64,000 nucleotides of DNA from Terracoccus sp. 273MFTsu3.1 (GTDB lineage Bacteria > Actinomycetota > Actinomycetes > Actinomycetales > Dermatophilaceae): positions 310,001 through 374,000 of the forward strand of contig NZ_KB911821.1 in the NCBI RefSeq assembly GCF_000383675.1. The letters are read 5' to 3'. Below are positions 35,171 through 43,723 of the stretch, in pieces; position 1 is the first letter of the stretch; every line of letters starts with the position of its first letter. A model generated the notes under the pieces. The model made no database searches, had not been told where the DNA came from, and saw nothing but the letters and a program-made list of their open reading frames with translations. The translations under genes were made by a program, and so were the position numbers.

Positions 35171-35884
35171 ATGACGAGCACCGTGGCCGACCTCCTGCCC
35201 GCCCTCGGCCTGCGGGTCGTCGCCGGACCGGTCGAGCTGCGCGGTCTGGGCGACGACGACCTCGGGACGCTCGCCGACCTCGCGGCCGAGGGCATCCACC
35301 CCGCCGACCGGATGCCCTTCTACCACCCCTGGACCGACACCGACCCGGACACGCTCCGCCGTCGGATGGCTCAGTACCAGTGGCGCTGCCGGGCCGACTT
35401 CTCCCCGGAGAGCTGGGAGCTGAACCTCGGCGTCTGGCACGAGGGCACGCTCGTCGGGACGCAGGGGATCTCGACGCGCGACTACCTCGTGACCCGAACG
35501 GGCGAGACCGGCTCGTGGCTGGGTCTGGCCCACCAGGGCAAGGGCATCGGCACGATGATGCGTCGCGCGATCTGCGCCTTCGCCTTCGACCACCTCGACG
35601 CCGAGGAGGTCACGTCGGGCGCCTTCACGGACAACGCGGCGTCGCTCGCCGTGAGCCGCAAGGTGGGCTACCGGCTCGGCGGCCAGAAGCGGCTGCGCCG
35701 CCGCGAGGGCGAGCTGGCCGTCAACCAGCAGCTCGTGCTGCTGCCCGAGGACCTCGTGCGCGGGGACCATCCCGTGACCGTCGAGGGCCTGCCGGCCTTC
35801 CGCCGCTCGATCGGCCTCGACACCGAGGACTCCCCCGACCGATCCCCCGACCGATCACCCGACTCCACCGAGGAGACCCCATGA
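35171..35884 (+). CDS. GNAT-family N-acetyltransferase
   Basis: A 237-residue acetyltransferase of the RimJ/RimL-like GNAT group that uses acetyl-CoA on a protein N terminus or small amine. VELRGLGDDDLGTLADLA opens the fold, the acetyl-CoA loop GLAHQGKGIGTMMRRA near 117-132 has the Q-x-x-G-x-G pattern, and NAASLAVSRKVGY near 158 is the CoA-facing helix. A repeated SPDRSPD stretch lies in the 20-residue tail. GACACT seven bases before the ATG could be a leaderless -10. Its last bases overlap the next gene (ATGA), so the two are coupled. Substrate unknown. Confidence 0.88.
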   Translation: MTSTVADLLPALGLRVVAGPVELRGLGDDDLGTLADLAAEGIHPADRMPFYHPWTDTDPDTLRRRMAQYQWRCRADFSPESWELNLGVWHEGTLVGTQGISTRDYLVTRTGETGSWLGLAHQGKGIGTMMRRAICAFAFDHLDAEEVTSGAFTDNAASLAVSRKVGYRLGGQKRLRRREGELAVNQQLVLLPEDLVRGDHPVTVEGLPAFRRSIGLDTEDSPDRSPDRSPDSTEETP

Positions 35885-36873
35885 CCACCGAGACGTCGGG
35901 CGACCTGACGCCGCGGACCGGCACGCACCAAGCCGTGCCGCTGCACCTTCCCGAGACCGTCAGCACCCTGACGACCCGCCCGCTGGCGCAGGACGACGCG
36001 GCGGCCGTCACCGCGCTCATGGCCGCGTGCGAGCTGCACGACGTCGGCGAGGTCCTCATCGAGGAGGCTGACATCGTCGGCGACTGGCAGCGCCCCGCCT
36101 TCGACCTCGCCACGCAGTCGGTCGGCGTGCTCGACGGCGACCGGCTCGTCGCGTACGCAGAGGTCTACAAGGGGCGCTGGGCCGACGCGGCCGTCGCACC
36201 GACCCACCGGGGGCTGGGCCTCGGGACTGCTCTGTCGCGCTGGACCCGAGCCGTCGGCGCGCGTGACGGGGGCACCGTCGTCGGCCAGCCGGTGCCCGGC
36301 GACTCGGCGGGCGAGCGCCTCCTCTCGGCCCTCGGCTACCGCACCCTCTGGACGTCGTGGGTGCTCGAGCTGCCGGCCGGGCAGGCGATCGAGCCGCAGC
36401 CCGTCCCGGAGGGGTATGCCGTCCGCGAGCCGCGCGACGAGGACGACCTCCGCGCGACGTGGACGGTCAACGAGGACGCCTTCCTCGAGTGGTCCGAACG
36501 CGAACGCTCGACCTTCGAGGAGTGGACGGCCACCGTCTCCCGACGCCCCGGCTACGAGCCGTGGCAGCTTCGGCTCATGGTCGACGCCTCCGACACCGTC
36601 GTCGGGATGGCCTTCGTCGTCGTGTCGAGCGGCTGCGCCTACGTCGACAAGCTCGCGGTGCGCCGCGACGAGCGCGGCAAGGGTCTGGCCAGGGCGCTGC
36701 TCGTCGACGCGTTCGAGGTCGCCCGTGCGCACGGTGGCGAGCGGTCCGAGCTGTCGACCGATTCCCGCACCGGCGCCCTCGGCCTCTATGAGAAGGTCGG
36801 CATGCAGGTCACGTCGGTGTGGCGCCACTGGGCGGCCGACGTGACACCGGAACCGGGGGCCGCACCAGCCTGA
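35881..36873 (+). CDS. Tandem GNAT acetyltransferase, two domains
   Basis: A 330-residue protein with two GNAT domains, similar in layout to mycothiol synthase but not assignable to it. Domain one (about 30-170) keeps APTHRGLGLGTALSRW near 100-115; domain two (about 180-320) keeps VRRDERGKGLARALLVDAF near 255-273 and GLYEKVGM near 300. Both acetyl-CoA loops look intact (R-G-L-G-L-G and R-G-K-G-L-A). It is translationally coupled to the single GNAT gene upstream and is nine bases before the SRPBCC gene, so three genes form one unit. Acceptor substrate unknown. Confidence 0.85.
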   Translation: MTTETSGDLTPRTGTHQAVPLHLPETVSTLTTRPLAQDDAAAVTALMAACELHDVGEVLIEEADIVGDWQRPAFDLATQSVGVLDGDRLVAYAEVYKGRWADAAVAPTHRGLGLGTALSRWTRAVGARDGGTVVGQPVPGDSAGERLLSALGYRTLWTSWVLELPAGQAIEPQPVPEGYAVREPRDEDDLRATWTVNEDAFLEWSERERSTFEEWTATVSRRPGYEPWQLRLMVDASDTVVGMAFVVVSSGCAYVDKLAVRRDERGKGLARALLVDAFEVARAHGGERSELSTDSRTGALGLYEKVGMQVTSVWRHWAADVTPEPGAAPA

Positions 36874-36882
36874 GGAGACGCC

Positions 36883-37320
36883 GTGGAGCAGCACACGAGC
36901 ATCGACATCGACGCCCCGGTCGCCCGCGTGTGGGCCGTGATGCGCGACGTCGAGCGCTGGCCCGAGTGGACCGCGTCGGTGCGGTCGGTGACGCTGCTGG
37001 ACGACGGGCTGCGGGTCGGGGCGCGGGCCCGCATCGACCAGCCGCGGATCCCGACGACGGTCTGGACCGTCACCGGACTCACCGAGGGGCACGACTTCAC
37101 GTGGGAGGCGGGCGGGCCCGGGACGCTGACGACCGGACGCCACGGCGTCGAGGCGACGGGCCCCGGCACGTGCCGGGCGACGCTCTCGATCACCCAGTCC
37201 GGCTGGCTCGGCGCGGTCGTCGGGCGCGGCTACCGCTCGCTCACCGACCGCTACCTCGCGATGGAGGCCGCGGGTCTCAAGGCGCGCGCCGAGGCGCCGA
37301 CGCCCGGCGAGAACCCCTAG
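36883..37320 (+). CDS. SRPBCC (START-like) family protein
   Basis: A 145-residue small-molecule-binding protein of the polyketide cyclase/START-like fold. IDIDAPVARVWAVMRDVERWPEWT at residues 7-30 (core PVARVWAVMRDVERWPEW) is the usual first strand-helix of the family, and SITQSGWLGAVVGR near 105 leads into the long C-terminal helix. Members bind hydrophobic ligands; some are enzymes, many are unannotated. GTG start, third gene of the GNAT unit. A long inverted repeat follows 21 bases after the stop. Confidence 0.85.
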   Translation: MEQHTSIDIDAPVARVWAVMRDVERWPEWTASVRSVTLLDDGLRVGARARIDQPRIPTTVWTVTGLTEGHDFTWEAGGPGTLTTGRHGVEATGPGTCRATLSITQSGWLGAVVGRGYRSLTDRYLAMEAAGLKARAEAPTPGENP

Positions 37321-37341
37321 CTCCCCGACGCCCCGCGCTGG

Positions 37342-37414
37342 CGCAACGCACCGAGAAGGTCCCGACGCACCGGGATCGGAAGCCGGTGCGTCGTGACCTT
37401 CTCGGTGTGTTGCG
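37342..37414. terminator. Long inverted repeat between convergent genes
   Basis: Two 32-base arms (37342-37373 and 37383-37414) are complementary except at two positions, with a 9-base loop. They fill the gap between the SRPBCC and PhyH-type stops. It would act as a terminator for both strands; the arm length is far beyond what termination needs. Confidence 0.8.
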
Positions 37415-37417
37415 GGG

Positions 37418-38236
37418 TCACGACGTGAGCACGGGGTTCGCGTCCGAGGCCGCGACGTCGCCCGGTGCGAGCCCGGGCAGCCACGAGGCGAGGTCGTTGG
37501 CCTGCGACGAGTTGGCCGGTTCGAGCACCGACAGTCCGTCGGCGAACCAGATGACGGTCATGACCTCCCGCATCCGGTCCGAGGAGTTGCCGAGGGCCTT
37601 GTGCACCGTCCAGCCCGAGTGGAAGGACGCGTCGCCGGCACGCATCGCGACGGGTTCGTCGACGACGAGGCGGCGCTCCGTGAGCAGCCGGTCGAAGTGG
37701 TCCTCCGACGCGTCGGAGATGCCGATGTCGCTGAGCGGCCCGTCGACGTGGCTGCCGGAGGCGAAGGCGAGCCCGCCGTGGGCGGGCGTGATGTCGACGA
37801 GCGGCATCCACATGGTCAGGCACCGCGAGCCGTCCAGCGGCCAGTACATCGCGTCCTGGTGCCAGGGCGTGTAGCCCCCGCCGGGCTCCTTGAAGAGGGC
37901 CTGGTCGTGGTAGAGCCGCACCTTCGGGACGCCGAGCAGGCGGGCTGCCACGCCGGCGAAGCGGGATGCCATGACGAAACGCGCCACGTCCTCGTCGTGC
38001 CGCCAGAGGTTCATCACTTGGAGGAACGCCATGCCGTAGCTGTCGCGCTCGGCGAGCGGCCGGGTCTCGGTGCTGAGGCGCTCGACGGCCGCCGCCACCG
38101 GCACGCGGTAGGCCGCGGCCTCCTCGTAGGTGGCCACCTGCGTCAGCCGAACGTGGCCGTTCGCGCGGTACGCCGCGACGGCATCATCGGAGACGGGGTA
38201 TGCCGTGGTCAGCGCGGGCAGCAGGTCGGTGGGCAT
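37418..38236 (-). CDS. Phytanoyl-CoA dioxygenase (PhyH) family protein
   Basis: A 272-residue non-haem iron, 2-oxoglutarate-dependent oxygenase of the PhyH group. The iron ligands are His126 and Asp128 in PWHQDAMYW and His212 in SGWTVHKALGNSS, with Arg222 positioned to bind 2-oxoglutarate. Relatives hydroxylate diverse small molecules such as phytanoyl-CoA or ectoine; nothing here fixes the substrate. It is divergent from an AraC-type regulator with a sugar-cupin N terminus, a frequent pairing that suggests induction by the substrate or a related metabolite. Confidence 0.9.
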   Translation of the reverse strand: MPTDLLPALTTAYPVSDDAVAAYRANGHVRLTQVATYEEAAAYRVPVAAAVERLSTETRPLAERDSYGMAFLQVMNLWRHDEDVARFVMASRFAGVAARLLGVPKVRLYHDQALFKEPGGGYTPWHQDAMYWPLDGSRCLTMWMPLVDITPAHGGLAFASGSHVDGPLSDIGISDASEDHFDRLLTERRLVVDEPVAMRAGDASFHSGWTVHKALGNSSDRMREVMTVIWFADGLSVLEPANSSQANDLASWLPGLAPGDVAASDANPVLTS

Positions 38237-38363
38237 GTTGCGGCTCGTCCTCCGTGGATCGTGAACGACCCGAGCGGTCGTCGCAGGTCCAAGAACACCA
38301 GTCCACCTCGGGCCAGACCCGGAACATCATGGTCACAGGGGAACGATCTGGTTCGATGACCTC

Positions 38364-39200
38364 ATGGACGAGGGGGCAGCGCACGGCGACGGCGCTCGAC
38401 GCGTGCCGTCCGGCCGGCTCGGGGAGGTGCTCGTGGCCGGACGCATCACGGGCGGCAGCGGGCTACCCGTGGGCACGACGCGGCGTCACCCGACGTGGGG
38501 CCTGACCTTCGTCACCGCGGGCACGGGCCGCTACCGGGACGCGACCCACGACGAGCCCCTGGGCCCCGGCTCCCTCGTCGTCGTGCACCCCGGGCACCCG
38601 CACTGGTACGGCGCCGACCGCGCCGGCTGGGACGAGCTCTTCGTGGTCTTCGACGGGGTCGCGTTCGAGCTGGCTCGGCGACGTGGGGCGCTCACGCCCG
38701 ACCACCCCCTCGTGCACGCTCTGGTGGTCGCCCGGTGGCGCCGCCGGTTCGCGGCCTTCGGCGAGCGAACCCGTCCGACGTCCGTTGCCGGACGAGACGC
38801 CGAGGCCCTCGACCTGCTCACGGCCCTGCTCGAGGCGATCGCGACCGGAGGTGCGGGCAGAGGTCCTCGCGCCCCGGCGAGCAGCGACTGGCTCGATCGC
38901 TCCCTCGAGCTGCTCGACCGCGACCTCGACGAGCCGCTGGACCTGCCGTCCGTGGCCGAGGAGGTCGGGATGGCCTACGGGACGTGGCGCCGCCGGTTCC
39001 GGTCGGAGACCGGCACGAGCCCCTACGCCCACCGCGCCGCACGCCGGCTCGAGGCCGCGACCGACCTGCTCGTCCACACCGGGCTCGGCGTCCGGGACAT
39101 CGCTGCGGCAACCGGTTTCAGCGACGAGCGACACCTCATCCGCCGGTTCCGCGAGCACACCGGGGTGACGCCCCGCGCCTTCCGCGACGCCGGACACTGA
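38364..39200 (+). CDS. AraC-family regulator with N-terminal cupin domain
   Basis: A 278-residue transcription factor. The N-terminal half is a cupin-like ligand domain (TWGLTFVTAGTGRYRDATHD near 45-64, core FVTAGTGRYRD, and VVHPGHPHWYGA near 75). The C-terminal half is a double helix-turn-helix: LPSVAEEVGMAYGTWRRRFR near 195 and VRDIAAATGFSDERHLIRRF near 240 (core AAATGFSDERHL). It is divergent from the PhyH-type gene across a 127-base gap and is its probable regulator. Convergent with ilvD, with an inverted repeat between. The ligand is unknown. Confidence 0.9.
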   Translation: MDEGAAHGDGARRVPSGRLGEVLVAGRITGGSGLPVGTTRRHPTWGLTFVTAGTGRYRDATHDEPLGPGSLVVVHPGHPHWYGADRAGWDELFVVFDGVAFELARRRGALTPDHPLVHALVVARWRRRFAAFGERTRPTSVAGRDAEALDLLTALLEAIATGGAGRGPRAPASSDWLDRSLELLDRDLDEPLDLPSVAEEVGMAYGTWRRRFRSETGTSPYAHRAARRLEAATDLLVHTGLGVRDIAAATGFSDERHLIRRFREHTGVTPRAFRDAGH

Positions 39201-39242
39201 CCCGGCCACCCGGCATACGCCATCGGCCGCCCCACCGAGGGG

Positions 39243-39283
39243 CGAGGTGACGGCGCACCCACCCGGGCGTCGCCGTCACCTCG
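39243..39283. terminator. Inverted repeat between AraC-type gene and ilvD
   Basis: CGAGGTGACGGCG (39243-39255) and CGCCGTCACCTCG (39271-39283) form a perfect 13-bp stem with a 15-base loop, in the middle of a convergent junction. Probable bidirectional terminator. Confidence 0.7.
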
Positions 39284-39296
39284 ACCCGAGCGAGGG

Positions 39297-40997
39297 TCAG
39301 CCGCAGACGGCGCCTCGGCTGGCGCTGCCGACGAGCTTGCGGTACTTCGCGAGCACGCCGCGGGTGTACTTCGGCTCGGGGTGCGTGACGCCGGCCGCGC
39401 GGCGACGCTCCATCTCGTCGTCGTCGACGAGCACGTCCAGCGTGCCGTTCGCGACGTCGAGGCGGATCGTGTCGCCGTCGTGGACGAAGGCGATGGGCCC
39501 GTCGTCGACGGCCTCGGGGGCGATGTGGCCGACGCAGAGTCCGGTCGTGCCGCCGGAGAAGCGACCGTCCGTGAGCAGGAGGACGTCCTTGCCGAGGCCG
39601 GCGCCCTTGATGGCGCCGGTGACGGCGAGCATCTCGCGCATCCCGGGACCACCCTTGGGGCCCTCGTAGCGAATGACGACGACGTCGTTCTTCTCGAGCG
39701 AGCCCTGCTCGACGGCGTCCATCGCAGCGCGCTCGCCGTCGAAGACGCGGGCAGTGCCCTCGAAGACGGACTCGTCGAAGCCCGCCGACTTCACGACGGC
39801 ACCCTCGGGCGCGAGCGACCCGGTGAGGATCGTCAGGCCACCGGTCTTGTGGATCGGCGTCGCCATCTCGCGGATGACACGGCCGTCGATGTGCGGCGGG
39901 TTGATGGCGTCGAGGTTCTCGGCCATCGTGCGGCCCGTCACGGTGAGGCAGTCGCCGTCGAGCAGTCCGGCCTCGAGGAGGGTCTTCATGACGACGGGGA
40001 TGCCGCCGATGTGGTCGATGTCCTTCATGACGAAGCTGCCGAACGGCTTGACGTCGGCCAGGTGCGGCACCTTCGCACCGATGCGCCGGAAGTCCTCGAT
40101 CGTCAGGTCGACCTCGGCCTCGTGGGCGATCGCCAGCAGATGGAGCACGGCGTTCGTCGAGCCCCCGAAGGCCATGACGACGGCGATGGCGTTCTCGAAG
40201 GCCGGCTTCGTCATGATGTCGCGTGCGGTGATGCCCTTGCGGAGCAGCTCGACGACCGCCTCCCCCGACTTGCGGGCGTACATGTCGCGCCGGCGGTCGG
40301 TCGCGGGCGGCGCCGCCGAGCCGGGGATCGACATGCCGATGGCCTCGGCCACGGCAGCCATCGTGTTGGCGGTGTAGAAGCCGCCGCAGGCGCCCTCGCC
40401 CGGGCAGATCGCCCGCTCGATGGCGTCGACGTCCTCGAGCGACATCTTCCCGGCGTTGCACGCCCCGACCGCCTCGAAGGCGTCGATGATCGTGACCTCC
40501 TTCTCGGTGCCGTCGGAGAGCTTGGCGATGCCGGGCAGGATCGTGCCGGCGTAGAGGAAGACCGACGCGAGGTCGAGGCGCGCGGCAGCCATGAGCATGC
40601 CCGGCAGCGACTTGTCGCAGCCGGCGAGCAGCACTGACCCGTCGAGGCGCTCGGCGTTCATGACCGTCTCGACGGAGTCGGCGATGATCTCGCGGGAGAC
40701 GAGGCTGAAGTGCATGCCCTCGTGGCCCATCGAGATGCCGTCGGAGACCGAGATCGTGCCGAACTCGAGCGGGTAGCCACCACCGGCGTGCACGCCGTCC
40801 TTGACCGCCTTGGCCAGCCGGTCGAGCGAGAGGTTGCAGGGCGTGATCTCGTTCCACGAGCTCGCGACGCCGATCTGCGGCTTGACCCAGTCGTCGTCAC
40901 CGAGGCCTACAGCCCGGAGCATCCCCCGCGCGGCGGTCTTCTCGAGACCGTCGGTGACGTCGCGGCTGCGGGGCTTGATGTCAGGCGTCTGCGTCAT
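39297..40997 (-). CDS. ilvD: Dihydroxy-acid dehydratase
   Basis: Iron-sulphur dehydratase of 566 residues that makes the 2-keto acids of valine and isoleucine. The cluster cysteines are in [10 protein letters not shown] near 125, [12 protein letters not shown] near 185 and [15 protein letters not shown] near 200, and [12 protein letters not shown] near 465 and [15 protein letters not shown] near 495 are family blocks. ATG 40997 is chosen (TATGCT lies six bases upstream); an open frame reaches back to 41033. Not in the ilvBNC unit, but with a palindromic site over its promoter it may be separately regulated. Confidence 0.97.
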   Translation of the reverse strand: MTQTPDIKPRSRDVTDGLEKTAARGMLRAVGLGDDDWVKPQIGVASSWNEITPCNLSLDRLAKAVKDGVHAGGGYPLEFGTISVSDGISMGHEGMHFSLVSREIIADSVETVMNAERLDGSVLLAGCDKSLPGMLMAAARLDLASVFLYAGTILPGIAKLSDGTEKEVTIIDAFEAVGACNAGKMSLEDVDAIERAICPGEGACGGFYTANTMAAVAEAIGMSIPGSAAPPATDRRRDMYARKSGEAVVELLRKGITARDIMTKPAFENAIAVVMAFGGSTNAVLHLLAIAHEAEVDLTIEDFRRIGAKVPHLADVKPFGSFVMKDIDHIGGIPVVMKTLLEAGLLDGDCLTVTGRTMAENLDAINPPHIDGRVIREMATPIHKTGGLTILTGSLAPEGAVVKSAGFDESVFEGTARVFDGERAAMDAVEQGSLEKNDVVVIRYEGPKGGPGMREMLAVTGAIKGAGLGKDVLLLTDGRFSGGTTGLCVGHIAPEAVDDGPIAFVHDGDTIRLDVANGTLDVLVDDDEMERRRAAGVTHPEPKYTRGVLAKYRKLVGSASRGAVCG

Positions 40998-41003
40998 GCG
41001 AGC

Positions 41004-41033
41004 AGCATAGAACCGTGTCCGCTGGGTGGACAC
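41004..41033 (-). promoter_or_regulatory. ilvD promoter with inverted repeat
   Basis: TGTCCA (41032-41027), 17 bases, TATGCT (41009-41004) and six bases to the ATG. GTGTCC (41015-41020) and GGACAC (41028-41033) are inverted arms around seven bases and cover the -35 and spacer, an arrangement typical of a repressor operator. Confidence 0.6.
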
Positions 41034-41079
41034 CGCATCTCACAGCCTGAGCCCGTGCGTGGCCGGGCCGGGGCGCCCC

Positions 41080-41613
41080 TCAGTCCTCGTGGCCACGGCT
41101 GACGTGGAACCGCGCCAGCTCGCACGTGCCGAGGTCGAGGTCGGCCCAGTCCCCCGCGTAGCGCAGGACCGCGAGACCGCTCGTGACGAAGCCCTCCCCG
41201 AGGGCCTCGTGCGCCTCGCGCGAGCCCTCGCCGTCGGTGAGCAGACTCGTCAGCTGCGCCATCGTCGGGTTGTGGCCGACGACGAGGACGGTCGAGGTGT
41301 CACCGGCGTCCTCGCGCACGGTCTCGAGCGTCTGCTCGGAGCCGCCGAGGTAGACGCTGCGACGGAACTCGACGAACTCCGTGTGCGCGCCGCCTCGGCA
41401 CGCCTCCTCCCACGTCTGCCGCGTGCGCTGCGCGGTCGAGCAGATGACCAGGTCGGGCACGAGGCCTTCGGCATGGAGCCACTTGCCCGCCGCCTTGGCG
41501 TCCCGGCGACCTCGGGCCGCGAGCTCGCGGTCGTGGTCGACCTTGCCGGCTCCTTCCTCGGCCTTGGCGTGACGCATGAGGATGAGGGTCTTCTCTCTCG
41601 AGGCGCTGCTCAT
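41080..41613 (-). CDS. sixA: SixA-type phosphohistidine phosphatase
   Basis: Histidine phosphatase superfamily protein, 177 residues. The catalytic motif LILMRHAKAEEG is at the N terminus (His phosphorylated in RHAK), CSTAQRTRQTWEEA near 60 and VVGHNPTMAQL near 120 complete the pocket. SixA members remove phosphate from histidine kinases or phosphotransfer proteins; direct targets in actinobacteria are not established. ATG 41613 is preferred (CATGCT seven bases upstream); ATG 41625 is possible. It is downstream of the YhgE/Pip gene in the same direction, with a 46-base gap. Confidence 0.87.
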   Translation of the reverse strand: MSSASREKTLILMRHAKAEEGAGKVDHDRELAARGRRDAKAAGKWLHAEGLVPDLVICSTAQRTRQTWEEACRGGAHTEFVEFRRSVYLGGSEQTLETVREDAGDTSTVLVVGHNPTMAQLTSLLTDGEGSREAHEALGEGFVTSGLAVLRYAGDWADLDLGTCELARFHVSRGHED

Positions 41614-41659
41614 GACTCCGAGCATGCTCCGGACCGGCCGCGTTGTCAGCCCGGATCGC

Positions 41660-43723
41660 TCAGAGGCTCAGCTCGGGCTTGATCCGCGACGCCGTCCACA
41701 TCCTCGAGCGCCGGGCGGCGACCGTCGACACGGCGAGGGCACCGACGAGGTATGCCGTGAGCACCGCGATGCTGCCCGGCACCGGACCGAGGTCGGCGCC
41801 GTACATGAGCCGGCGGAGCCCGTCGATCGCGTACGTCATCGGTACGACGTGGTGGATGGCCTGGAGCGGCGCGGGCAACGTCTGCCAGGGGAACGTGCCG
41901 CCTGCGCTGACGAGCTGGACGACCATGAGGACGAGGCCGAGGAACTTCCCGACGGCCCCGAGCCGTGCGGCGAGGGCGTGCAGGATCGCGACGAACGTCA
42001 TGGACACGAAGACGAGGAAGAGGAAGGCGAGCACCGGATGGGCGATCCGGATGTCGACGCCCCTGCCGACGACGAGCACGAGTGCCGCGGCCTGGAGCAC
42101 ACCGACGAGCGCCGGTGCGAGCCAGCCGCCGACGGCCGTGCGGACCGATCGCTGGCTCGTCGCGAGGGCACGCGTCGACAGGGGCCGGACGAAGAGGAAG
42201 AGGACGTAGGCGCCGATCCAGAGCGCGAGGCTCATGAAGAACGGCGCGAGCCCGGCGCCGTAGGAGCCCGCCGACGACAGGGAGTCGGACGAGACGCCGA
42301 CGGGGTTGCCGATCGTCTGCGCCATCGCCTTGCGCTGGGCGTCGGAAGGGTCGGGCACGGCGTCACGGCCCTTGACGAGACCGGCGTGCAGGTCCGTGGC
42401 GCCCTTGACGAGCGAGTCGAGCCCCGAGGCGAGGGAGGTCGCGCCCGACGAGAGCTGGTCGGCACCGGTGGAGGCTTTCGTCGCGCCGGACGCGAGCGCG
42501 CTCGACCCGGTCTTGAGCTGGTCGAGACCGGTCGCGAGCGTGCTCGCACCCTCGCGGACCTGGACGGCGCCGGAGTGGGCCGCGGCGATGCCACTCGTCA
42601 GGGCCGGCGTGGCCGAGGCGAGCGTCCGGGCGCCGGTCGCGACCTGGTCGGCGCCCTTGGAGAGTCTGGTCAGGCTGCCCGAGGCCGACTGGATCGTGCT
42701 GTCAGCTGTGTCGACATAGCCGTCGATGACGTCGAGCCGCGACTCGACGACGGCGACCTGGGCGTCGGTGAGGCCCTGGGCGCGCAGGGCCGACAGGAAG
42801 CTCGACCGGTCGGCGGCGACCCGGCTCTTGAGCTGGGTCGACGCGGTCGCGGCCTTGCTGCCGTAGGAGGCGATGGTCCGGTTGCCCGCGGCGACCTGCT
42901 CGGCGCCGTCGGCGAGACGGTCCGTCTGGGCCGGCAGGTTGGCGGTGCGGGACTGCAGCGTGGCGAGCCCGGAGGCGAGTTGGCCGGCGCCCGCCTCGAG
43001 GCTGTCGGCACCGGAGGCCGCCTGGCCCACGCCGGTGTCGAGACGCCTGGCCCCAGAGGCGAGGTCCTCGAGGCCGGTCGCGAGGGTGCGGGCCCCGCTC
43101 GCGAGCTTCTTGGCGCCGTCGTCGGCCTTGACGGCCCCGGCCCGCAGCTGCTCTGAGCCGTCGGCGGCCTTGACGAGCTGGTCGTGGACGTCGCTGAAGC
43201 CGAGGAGCAGCTTGCTGGCCGCGGTCCGGCTCACCTCGCTCGCGACCGATGACGTCACCTGCTTGATGACCTGGTTGCCGATGGTCGAGGTCATGTAGTT
43301 GTTGGCGTCGTTCGTCTCGAGCACGACCGTGGCCTGCCGCGGCCGGAACTCGGCGGTCGACGCCAGGTCGGCCGAGAAGGTCCGAGGGAGGATGACGGCG
43401 AAGGCGTAGGTCCCGTCGTCGACCCCGCGCATCGCCTCCTCGTGCGAGACCCGGTGCCAGTCGAAGGACTTCGAGTCGACGAGCTGGTCGGCGACCTGCC
43501 CGCCGACCTGCAGCTTCTCCCCCGTGCTGAGGGTGGTGCCGGTGTCGTCGCTCACGACGGCCGCAGGCACCTGGGGGAAGCCGCCGTACGGGTCGTGGTT
43601 GGCGTAGAGGTAGAGACCGCCGTAGAGCGTGGGGATGAGCACGAGGGCAGCGAGGGCGAGCCGGGCCAGTCGCGAGCTCGTGAGGCGGCGCAGCTCGGCG
43701 ACCGCGAGGCGGACGGGGTTCAT
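41660..43723 (-). CDS. YhgE/Pip-family membrane protein
   Basis: A 687-residue protein of the YhgE/Pip (phage infection protein) type. One N-terminal membrane helix (about 18-38) leads into a long extracellular region of about 430 residues with short repeats of the kind ASGARTLATGLEDLASGAR (heptad-like, Ala/Gly/Ser/Leu rich), then about five C-terminal helices from residue 490 resembling an ABC-2 permease. Relatives include the phage receptor Pip of Lactococcus and export-like proteins next to type VII secretion genes; no transported substrate is known. Its ATG overlaps the stop of the degenerate ABC-like gene, so they probably form one complex. TetR-type control from the divergent promoter is likely. 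Confidence 0.9.
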   Translation of the reverse strand: MNPVRLAVAELRRLTSSRLARLALAALVLIPTLYGGLYLYANHDPYGGFPQVPAAVVSDDTGTTLSTGEKLQVGGQVADQLVDSKSFDWHRVSHEEAMRGVDDGTYAFAVILPRTFSADLASTAEFRPRQATVVLETNDANNYMTSTIGNQVIKQVTSSVASEVSRTAASKLLLGFSDVHDQLVKAADGSEQLRAGAVKADDGAKKLASGARTLATGLEDLASGARRLDTGVGQAASGADSLEAGAGQLASGLATLQSRTANLPAQTDRLADGAEQVAAGNRTIASYGSKAATASTQLKSRVAADRSSFLSALRAQGLTDAQVAVVESRLDVIDGYVDTADSTIQSASGSLTRLSKGADQVATGARTLASATPALTSGIAAAHSGAVQVREGASTLATGLDQLKTGSSALASGATKASTGADQLSSGATSLASGLDSLVKGATDLHAGLVKGRDAVPDPSDAQRKAMAQTIGNPVGVSSDSLSSAGSYGAGLAPFFMSLALWIGAYVLFLFVRPLSTRALATSQRSVRTAVGGWLAPALVGVLQAAALVLVVGRGVDIRIAHPVLAFLFLVFVSMTFVAILHALAARLGAVGKFLGLVLMVVQLVSAGGTFPWQTLPAPLQAIHHVVPMTYAIDGLRRLMYGADLGPVPGSIAVLTAYLVGALAVSTVAARRSRMWTASRIKPELSL

